14,972 nucleotides of DNA, taken from contig JAESTY010000184.1 in NCBI GenBank assembly GCA_016763355.1, positions 1 through 14,972 on the forward strand, read 5' to 3'. The stretch's first letter is position 1, and each line of letters begins with the position of its first letter. Source of the stretch: Immundisolibacteraceae bacterium. GTDB lineage: Bacteria > Pseudomonadota > Gammaproteobacteria > Immundisolibacterales > Immundisolibacteraceae. The translations under genes were made by a program, and so were the position numbers. The notes below the pieces were generated by a model. It was not told where the DNA came from, did no database searches, and saw only the letters and a program-made list of their open reading frames with translations. Of the stretch, positions 6,797 through 12,638 are shown piece after piece.

Positions 6797-7258
6797 ATGA
6801 GCGAGCGACTATTAGAAGGAAAGTTTTTAACCGAGTTGGTTTTGGAAGTTTTTCGGGTCAACGGCCTGTTACTAGCTGCCGGCAATCGCCTGGGTGAACC
6901 CTTGCAGTTGACCAGTGCGCGTTGGCAGGTGATGGGCGCTATTCACCTGTCCGGTAGAAGCCTGACCGTTGCCCAGATAGCCCGCAGGATGGGCCTAACT
7001 CGGCAGGCGGTGCAACGCATCGTTAACGACCTCGCTGGATTGGACATGGTCAAGCTAGTCGACAACCCGGATCACAAACGGGCTCACCTGATCGCACTGA
7101 CTGACCATGGCCAGCAGAGCTATGCGGCTATTGATCAATCGCAGATTGACTGGATCAATGGTTTAGCGAATGGTTTGGAAAAAACCCAGATTACCGAGGC
7201 GATCAAATTGCTTAAGGGGCTATCCCTGCAATTAGAGCAAGCGCAAGAAAACAGCTGA
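6797..7258 (+). CDS. MarR-family transcriptional regulator
   Basis: A 153-residue MarR-type repressor. After two N-terminal helices, the winged helix covers about residues 41-104: the recognition helix is around 67-81 (LTRQAVQRIVNDLAG) and the wing carries D92 and R95 in NPDHKRAHLIALT, as in the family. C-terminal helices (about 105-150) would form the dimer interface. The reading frame also opens at TTG 6755, but that codon and the 13 after it are the promoter and operator sequence, so ATG 6797 is chosen; no clear Shine-Dalgarno precedes it (only GGA, 12 bases away), consistent with a near-leaderless mRNA. It likely represses itself, the following ABM gene and the divergent SDR, and releases DNA on binding a phenolic or other aromatic ligand. 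The ligand is an inference. Confidence 0.9.
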   Translation: MSERLLEGKFLTELVLEVFRVNGLLLAAGNRLGEPLQLTSARWQVMGAIHLSGRSLTVAQIARRMGLTRQAVQRIVNDLAGLDMVKLVDNPDHKRAHLIALTDHGQQSYAAIDQSQIDWINGLANGLEKTQITEAIKLLKGLSLQLEQAQENS

Positions 7259-7304
7259 TCTCAATGGCCGCATTTCATATTTAAATAAACAGAGGGGAGC
7301 CTAG

Positions 7305-7676
7305 ATGGGTGGTTTTAAAGAGTTGGACGAACAGGTAGGTTTGGGCATGCAACTGCAGAGCAACGAGCTGGGCCAGTTGATATTGGTTAACGTCTTTTCA
7401 ATTGATCCTGCGGATGAAGAGGCGCTACTAGCGGCCTGGTCTCACGATGCTGATTTTATGAAGGAGCAACCCGGTTATGTTTCTACCCAGCTACATAAGG
7501 GCATTGCTGGTAGCTCTACTTACATGAATTATGCGGTCTGGGAGAACCTGGAGAGTTTTCGCGCAGCATTCAACAATCCTGAATTTCAGGGCCGTATTGC
7601 GGCTTATCCTGACAGCGCGGTCTCATCACCTCACCTGTTTAAAAAGCTGGCAGTTGCCGGGCATTGCCTGGCATAG
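7305..7676 (+). CDS. ABM-domain (antibiotic biosynthesis monooxygenase family) protein
   Basis: A 123-residue protein with one ABM ferredoxin-like dimeric alpha/beta-barrel domain at about residues 24-100: the LILVNVFSI strand, a helix AWSHDADFMKEQPGYVS, then YMNYAVWENLESFRAAF. This superfamily includes cofactor-independent quinol monooxygenases (YgiN, ActVA-Orf6), haem-degrading IsdG proteins and many proteins of unknown role. The spacing of PGY and the WE-N-ESFRAAF pattern is typical of the general family and does not separate these options. It lies 46 bases after the MarR stop behind GAGGGGAG (7292-7299), probably as a second gene of the same transcript. Oxidation or detoxification of a quinone or catechol formed in the pathway is a reasonable guess. 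Confidence 0.82.
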   Translation: MGGFKELDEQVGLGMQLQSNELGQLILVNVFSIDPADEEALLAAWSHDADFMKEQPGYVSTQLHKGIAGSSTYMNYAVWENLESFRAAFNNPEFQGRIAAYPDSAVSSPHLFKKLAVAGHCLA

Positions 7677-7706
7677 CAAGTTGATGTTTTGGTTACTTCA
7701 GAAAGT

Positions 7707-7737
7707 AAAAAAGGGCAGCTAAAAGCTGCCCTTTTTT
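7707..7737. terminator. Bidirectional intrinsic terminator
   Basis: A 14-bp perfect stem (7707-7720 with 7724-7737) has a 3-base loop. The GGGCAGCT/AGCTGCCC core is flanked by A6 on the left and T6 on the right, so it works as a rho-independent terminator in both directions for the convergent ABM gene and DUF1329 gene. Confidence 0.92.
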
Positions 7738-7755
7738 CGTTGTTATTAGTTGTCG

Positions 7756-9198
7756 TTAACGCACGCCGCGCTTACGCAGTCCAGATGGCTTCTGGTAATC
7801 CCAGTTAGGGTTACCGTTGTACACCGGTGGACCATTTTGATCTTTAATACCAATGTTGTAGAACGAATTGACACAGGCGTAACGACCGTTGACCAGGTCG
7901 TGATGAGCATCGCCCCAGAACTGGGTGAATTTATAGTCGTAAAAATTCAGGTTATAGAGCTCTGACACCCGCCAGATATCATCCTGCGCATCATACATAT
8001 CAGCATTGGTCGCGGCCCAGCTATCTTCATCCGCGTAAACCAGGCGATGGGGGCTCAGATGGCGAAACTGGGGCCGAGTGCGACCTTCAATAACCCAAAC
8101 ACGATGCAGCTCATAACGTTTGTATTCGGGATTGATATGACCAGGCCGCGCCAGGTCATCCCAGGTAACACCAGGTTGAGCCAACTTATAGGAGTTATAT
8201 GGCACGTAATACTCTTTCCTAACTGGGTCTTCGATTTCGTACCACTCTTCAGCGCCCGTTAAGGCCCAGCCCCAACGCTGGTCAGCTGTGCGTAAGCCAT
8301 CAGAGCCAGTACCGGGACTGTCGTAAAAACCAATCTCTGGCGCTTTACGAACTCTCCGCTGCCCAGGGATATAGAGATAGGCATCAAAGTCGATAGAGTC
8401 CCAACCGCCGCAGCCGCCGAACATCTGGCCGGCGGTACGTGGTGGATAGACATCTTCCTGGCTACCACAGATGATGGCGCCGCCGGCACGCTCGAAATAG
8501 GCGTCTTTAGGGAATTCTTCAGCGGTCATTGACCAGGGCAGGTTCCAGCGATCGATTTTCATGTGATCGGCGTAGCTACCATCGGCAAACACATTCATGC
8601 CGTAGGCGTGGGCTTGGTAGCTTTTGCCCCAGTAGAAAAAGCTGTGGCTCCAAAGCGCTTCACCGCCGGTTTGAGGCACCGGAAAAAACACGCCAGGTTT
8701 GAAAGTGGATTTGTTAACACAGCGCTCGGCCAGAGTTGGCTCGGTGGTATGACCACACCACTCAGTGTTGGCCGCGTTGTGAACAGAACCTTGGTAATAC
8801 CAGTCCGGGAAGGACGCGCTACGACGACTTGGATAGACATGCATTTGCATGGTGTCCGGGTAGCGCTCAAACAGTGCCTGAGTACCGACGGTCAATTTAT
8901 CCGCGTACTGTTTGTAGTTTTGAGCTGTGATGGTGAACAGAATTTCATCACTGGCAAACGGATCTACATACCAGCCGCCAGGGGTAAAACCTTCAGGATA
9001 TTCGGTGATGCCGCCGGTCCATGCTGGAATAGAACCGTCCTCATTACCAGCTCTGATGGCGCCAATGGGTGTTAACCGGGTGCCTTCAAGGCCAACTTCA
9101 GCGGCCTTATCTGGTGATACTTTGGCAACAACTGAAGTCGCCATCAAACTGGTGGTTGCTAAAATTAGAAGCGATCGCTTCAGCGCTAAATGGATCAT
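7756..9198 (-). CDS. DUF1329 family secreted/envelope protein
   Basis: A 480-residue protein with a Sec signal peptide (basic K7-R8, hydrophobic core to about residue 20, likely cleavage after TSVVA at 25). The mature N-terminus, including GTRLTPIGAIRAGN and DGSIPAWTGG, is characteristic of DUF1329. The family is thought to have a LolA/LolB-like fold and to sit in the periplasm or at the outer membrane. It is found beside DUF1302 proteins and MMPL/RND-type transporters in loci for aromatic or steroid use. Several cysteines (in NTEWCGHT, ERCVNKS, AIICGS, GGCGGW, RYACVN) could form disulfides. It is rich in Trp and Tyr. AGGAGAG (minus strand, 9204-9210) precedes ATG by 5 bases. No DUF1302 or transporter partner is in the window. 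A role in moving hydrophobic substrate across the envelope is inference. Confidence 0.9.
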   Translation of the reverse strand: MIHLALKRSLLILATTSLMATSVVAKVSPDKAAEVGLEGTRLTPIGAIRAGNEDGSIPAWTGGITEYPEGFTPGGWYVDPFASDEILFTITAQNYKQYADKLTVGTQALFERYPDTMQMHVYPSRRSASFPDWYYQGSVHNAANTEWCGHTTEPTLAERCVNKSTFKPGVFFPVPQTGGEALWSHSFFYWGKSYQAHAYGMNVFADGSYADHMKIDRWNLPWSMTAEEFPKDAYFERAGGAIICGSQEDVYPPRTAGQMFGGCGGWDSIDFDAYLYIPGQRRVRKAPEIGFYDSPGTGSDGLRTADQRWGWALTGAEEWYEIEDPVRKEYYVPYNSYKLAQPGVTWDDLARPGHINPEYKRYELHRVWVIEGRTRPQFRHLSPHRLVYADEDSWAATNADMYDAQDDIWRVSELYNLNFYDYKFTQFWGDAHHDLVNGRYACVNSFYNIGIKDQNGPPVYNGNPNWDYQKPSGLRKRGVR

Positions 9199-9410
9199 TA
9201 AATCTCTCCTCTCACAAAGATCATTATGTTTTATTTTGAAGTTTTGGCTGTTTTCAGTGATAGAACTACCAAAGTCCTATTTTCTTTATTTTCTTGGGAA
9301 TCCATTCCGCTACCAAGTAGATCATACCCATCTGAGCGATCAATACTTAAAAAAATAGTAATCCGGTTTTTTGAGCCTAATGATTCTGGGGTTAAGTTGA
9401 ATATTGATTG
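9199..9410 (-). other. AT-rich intergenic region upstream of the DUF1329 gene
   Basis: This 212-base region separates two minus-strand genes and presumably holds the DUF1329 promoter. CATAAT on the minus strand near 9223-9228 could be a -10, but no good -35 lies at the right distance. I find no intrinsic terminator for the upstream class II aldolase gene and no convincing small gene. Confidence 0.35.
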
Positions 9411-10202
9411 CTAGCTGCAGTAATCAGGATCGGTTATTTCCACTTCTCTCATCAGTGCTTCAAAAGGCAGTTTGCCGATGCCATCCGGGGTGATGGTCAT
9501 CTGCTGGTTAGGCACCTCTGCTGCAATGGCATCGAGCTGGCCGCTGTCCAGCGCATTGATTTTGGCACCACTGGCGAGCACTGAAAGTTGAATTTTGCAG
9601 GCATGTTCGAGTAGCCACATCATTACGAAGGCTTCGCCGATGGAGCGGCCGACGGTCAGCGCACCGTGGTTTCTTAGTATCAGTGTGGATTTGTCACCCA
9701 GGTCTGCTACTAGCCGGGCCTTTTCGCCGTGGTCAATAGCGATGCCCTCAAAGTCGTGATAGGCGATTTTCCCAGAAAACTGCATCGAATCCTGGTTGAT
9801 AAACATAAAGCCCTGCTCCAGGCAGGATACCGCTACTGAGGCCGGGCCATGGGTGTGCAGGGCACAGACCACGTCTGCCCGAGCGCCGTGAATAGCGCTG
9901 TGAATGACATAACCGGCCTGATTGATCTGCTCGCTGCCATTGCCATCAATAACATTGCCTTCAATATCAACTTTAACCAGGTTTGAGGCCGTGATCTCGT
10001 CATAACGTAGGCCAAAATTATTGATCAGAAAATGTTCCTCGCCGCCAGGAACCCGGGCAGTAATATGGTTGAAAATCAGCGAAGTCCAGCCCTTGTTATG
10101 TACCAGTCGATAGGCAGCAGCCAGCTCTTTACGTATCTGCCACTCCTGGGCACTGCAGTTTGATAAGGGAATGTTTTGATCGGTCTCAATGACTTTATTC
10201 AT
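9411..10202 (-). CDS. Class II aldolase/adducin-family protein (possible decarboxylase or lyase)
   Basis: A 263-residue protein with one class II aldolase/adducin domain (about residues 20-225). The metal-binding histidines are visible: H116 and H118 in ALHTHG, and H179 in LRNHGAL. The catalytic glutamate of true fuculose- or rhamnulose-phosphate aldolases (the E of the SSEW-type motif) aligns with G97 in NQAGYVIH, so this is not a standard sugar-phosphate aldolase. Members used in aromatic degradation include decarboxylases of dihydroxy-aromatic or ring-cleaved acids (CmtD of p-cumate, PhtC-type of phthalate). That role fits its divergent position next to a dioxygenase for aromatic carboxylates, but is inference. 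AAGAGGAG (minus strand, 10212-10219) lies 9 bases before the ATG. It probably shares control with the dioxygenase operon across the 267-base gap. Confidence 0.88.
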   Translation of the reverse strand: MNKVIETDQNIPLSNCSAQEWQIRKELAAAYRLVHNKGWTSLIFNHITARVPGGEEHFLINNFGLRYDEITASNLVKVDIEGNVIDGNGSEQINQAGYVIHSAIHGARADVVCALHTHGPASVAVSCLEQGFMFINQDSMQFSGKIAYHDFEGIAIDHGEKARLVADLGDKSTLILRNHGALTVGRSIGEAFVMMWLLEHACKIQLSVLASGAKINALDSGQLDAIAAEVPNQQMTITPDGIGKLPFEALMREVEITDPDYCS

Positions 10203-10270
10203 GGGGTGGAACTCCTCTTGATTTATTGGTCTCTGTTAAAGACTCTCTGGGATTGACCATAGCACTATTG

Positions 10271-10294
10271 CTGACCTGGACTGACCTGGACTGA
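10271..10294. repeat. 10-bp tandem repeat in the divergent regulatory gap
   Basis: CTGACCTGGA is repeated exactly twice (10271-10280, 10281-10290) and followed by a further CTGA. The 10-base period is one helical turn, so the same face of DNA is presented repeatedly, as in iterated regulator sites. It lies about 70-90 bases upstream of the class II aldolase start and 176 bases upstream of the dioxygenase start. The rest of the 10203-10469 gap has no clear sigma70 promoter that I can defend and no gene. Confidence 0.5.
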
Positions 10295-10469
10295 ACAGGC
10301 GAACCATGATTGGATAAATATTGGCTGTGGTGATTCGGCTCTGTTTGGTAGCATCAGCCCCAGGATAGCGGGACTTTCAAAATAGATAGTAACCAACAAT
10401 TAAAGTAGCTGACTGGTGGCAGGCAGCAACAGATAACCTTCAGCAGCTATTTGAAGAGGAGTAACAGAT

Positions 10470-11846
10470 ATGAAAATTGAAACCTTAACCACCGGTGATT
10501 CCGGGCCAATCGATTTCAGCTCATTTGTTGAACACGACCGGGATACCAGTGAAGCGCGCATCAAGCGGGTGGCCCTGACCAGTCCGGAAATTTTCGATAT
10601 GGAAATGCGCTACATCTTTGAGGGCAACTGGATTTACCTGTGTCACGAGAGTCAGATCCCTAATTCAGGTGACTTTTACACCACCACCATGGGCCGCCAG
10701 CCAGTTATCGTGGTGCGAAATAACGACGGCAAGGTTAACGGCTTTCTTAACGCCTGCGCCCATAAAGGCACCACCCTGTGCCGCACCCAAACAGGTAACA
10801 AGGCTAGCGGTTTTGTTTGCTCTTACCACGACTGGTGCTATGACCTGGACGGCAATCTGGAATACATGCCTCGAGCGGATGAAGGCTATGCGCAGACCCA
10901 CGAACGCTCCGACCATAACCTGACAAGTATTGCCCGGGTCGACGTTCACGGTGGCTTTGTGTTTGGCAGTCTCAATCCCGATGTATCTACATTAAAAGAA
11001 CACCTCGGCGATATTACCGAAGTCATCGATATGCTCACCGACCAGAGTGATGCCGGTATTGAGGTGATTAGGGGCACCAATACCTGCATTTATCGGGGTA
11101 ACTGGAAGCTGTTGATTGAGAACGGCGGTGGTGACGGACTGCATTTGCCCTATGTGCATAAAACACTAATGGGGATCATCAACAAGCGCGATGAAGAGTC
11201 CAACAAGGGCAAGCTCAAAGTAGAAAAAATGATTCGCATCGATGAGCTCAACGACAAAGACACGGTCGGTGCGACCTACGCCATGCCTAATGGTCATACG
11301 CTGATTCAGTCAGACCTGCCCAATCCCCAGGATCGGCCGGCCTATGCCCGCCATGATGAATTTGTGGAGCGCCACGGCGAAGAACGAGCGCGTTGGATGA
11401 CCTCTAAGTTACGTCAGGTTGCGATCTACCCGAATATGTTTGTGATGGATCAACTGGCGTCATTGATTCGTTATGTGCGCCCCATTGCGGTGGATAAAAC
11501 CGAAGTCAGTTACTGGTGCATAGCGCCAAAGGGAGAACCCCGTGAAATGCGCATCAAACGCATGCGCCAGTTTATGGATTTTTTCTCCATTGCTGGTCTT
11601 GGTGGCCCCGATGACAACCATGAGTTTGAGCAGTGCCAGATTGGCGCAGCCGCCGCTGGTGCGCCCTGGAGTGACGCCACCTTTGGTCTGCATGATCAGT
11701 TTGATGGATCAGATCGCCGCGCCGAAGAAGTTGGCATTAAGAATGCCGAGCATGGTGGCGCGGTTGGCTGGGAAGGTGGCGCAGTGCATCAATACCAGAA
11801 CTGGATCAGGCTGATGGAAGCCGGACAGAACCGAGAAATGTCCTAG
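10470..11846 (+). CDS. Aromatic ring-hydroxylating dioxygenase, large (alpha) subunit, benzoate/toluate type
   Basis: A 458-residue Rieske oxygenase alpha subunit. The [2Fe-2S] ligands are C96 and H98 (CAHKG) and C117 and H120 (CSYH). The catalytic mononuclear iron site is D222-x2-H225-x4-H230 in ENGGGDGLHLPYVH, with the third ligand probably D381 or D382 (GPDDNHEF). The stretches IFEGNWIYL-HESQIP, TTxxGRQPV and CxHxG-xLCR match the benzoate, toluate and anthranilate dioxygenase group (BenA/XylX/AntA) better than the naphthalene or biphenyl group. It would add O2 to an aromatic acid to give a cis-diol carboxylate, using electrons from a reductase not found in this window. GAGGAG (10456-10461) is 8 bases before ATG. 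Odd points: CSYHDW in place of the usual CxxHGW, and a GGG run before the iron Asp. The substrate is not known. Confidence 0.93.
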   Translation: MKIETLTTGDSGPIDFSSFVEHDRDTSEARIKRVALTSPEIFDMEMRYIFEGNWIYLCHESQIPNSGDFYTTTMGRQPVIVVRNNDGKVNGFLNACAHKGTTLCRTQTGNKASGFVCSYHDWCYDLDGNLEYMPRADEGYAQTHERSDHNLTSIARVDVHGGFVFGSLNPDVSTLKEHLGDITEVIDMLTDQSDAGIEVIRGTNTCIYRGNWKLLIENGGGDGLHLPYVHKTLMGIINKRDEESNKGKLKVEKMIRIDELNDKDTVGATYAMPNGHTLIQSDLPNPQDRPAYARHDEFVERHGEERARWMTSKLRQVAIYPNMFVMDQLASLIRYVRPIAVDKTEVSYWCIAPKGEPREMRIKRMRQFMDFFSIAGLGGPDDNHEFEQCQIGAAAAGAPWSDATFGLHDQFDGSDRRAEEVGIKNAEHGGAVGWEGGAVHQYQNWIRLMEAGQNREMS

Positions 11847-11863
11847 CGGTTTAGGCTCAACCG
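11847..11863 (+). other. Short hairpin between dioxygenase subunit genes
   Basis: CGGTT (11847-11851) pairs with AACCG (11859-11863) over a 7-base loop directly after the alpha stop codon; AACCGGTT (11859-11866) is also a palindrome. It has no T-run. It may only modulate translation or decay of the two-gene message. Confidence 0.25.
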
Positions 11864-11911
11864 GTTAAAACAATAAAACATTCAGTAAGCGATCAGAGGA
11901 TGGACGCAGAG

Positions 11912-12421
11912 ATGATCAGCATGACCCCCGAACAGGCAACACTTCAGGCAGAAGTAGAACAGTTTATTTACAGCGAAGCCGCCATGGTAGACCAGTCCCG
12001 ATGGCAGGAATGGCTCGAACTCTACACCGAGGATATGATTTATTGGGCGCCGTCCTGGGTCAACGAGAACGAACTCACCAGCGACCCAGAAGCCGAAGTC
12101 TCGATTATCTATATGAATAATCGTAAAGAACTGGAACATCGTATCTGGCGTTTTACCAGCGGCGATTCTCCAGCTTCCTATCCGCTACCTCGCACCAATC
12201 ACATGATCAGCAACGTGGCGATTACCTCGGTCACCGATGAGCAGATCGTGGTTTCTTCAAACTGGATGTCGCAAATCTACCGAGATAAGGAGCAACTCTT
12301 TTATGGTGGCTTTTATGAGCACACATTGGTGAGGGTTGATGGACAGTTGCGTATCAGCCACAAAAAAGTCGTGTTACTCAACGACATAGTGGTTGGTTTT
12401 GTGGATGTTTATCATTTGTGA
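11912..12421 (+). CDS. Aromatic ring-hydroxylating dioxygenase, small (beta) subunit
   Basis: A beta subunit of the SnoaL/NTF2-like fold, 169 residues from this ATG. The stretches FIYSEAAMVDQSRWQEWLELY, YWAPSW, the PEAEVSIIYMNNR block and the ending VVLLNDIVVGFVDVYHL match BenB/XylY-type small subunits in order and length. It has no metal site; it packs against alpha subunits in an alpha3beta3 hexamer and shapes stability or specificity. It follows the alpha gene by about 65 bases on the same transcript. The frame is also open from ATG 11900, but AGAGG abuts that codon with no spacer, whereas it sits 11 bases before ATG 11912, so the second start is preferred; ATG 11921 is also possible. No BenC-like reductase gene follows. 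Confidence 0.92.
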   Translation: MISMTPEQATLQAEVEQFIYSEAAMVDQSRWQEWLELYTEDMIYWAPSWVNENELTSDPEAEVSIIYMNNRKELEHRIWRFTSGDSPASYPLPRTNHMISNVAITSVTDEQIVVSSNWMSQIYRDKEQLFYGGFYEHTLVRVDGQLRISHKKVVLLNDIVVGFVDVYHL

Positions 12422-12638
12422 GGAAGTGGCGGGCGGGTTAAGGAAATCGTGGTCTGGGTGGACTCAAATTAGGGTCGTTTGTTCGTAGCCTCACCCACGG
12501 CGCTATGCTAACGTTCAAGTTGTTTTTTTTTCGGTTCAGGATCTCAATCAGTAGTGTTCGAAATTTAAGCTCCATTAAAGGGGCTGCAATCAATAATAAT
12601 GCAGGGATGGCATGGATAAGCTTGATCTTAACTTTTAG
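12422..12638. other. Intergenic region before the sensor gene
   Basis: This 217-base gap has a T9 run (12523-12531) but no stable stem directly before it, so it is at best a weak terminator for the dioxygenase operon. CTGCA (12584-12588) and TGCAG (12600-12604) form a small inverted repeat with 11-base spacing. No promoter or small gene is convincing, and no clear Shine-Dalgarno precedes the ATG at 12639. Confidence 0.35.

Noticed and set aside
8563..9075. 170-residue open frame on the plus strand within the DUF1329 gene
   Set aside because: It lies antisense to a gene with clear family motifs, has no ribosome binding site or recognisable domain, and its composition looks like a shadow of the coding strand.
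12492..12531. Possible intrinsic terminator ending in the T9 run after the dioxygenase operon
   Set aside because: Only a 4-bp wobble stem can be drawn directly before the T-run; the better TGGGTG/CACCCA pairing (12455-12497) has a long loop and is too far away.
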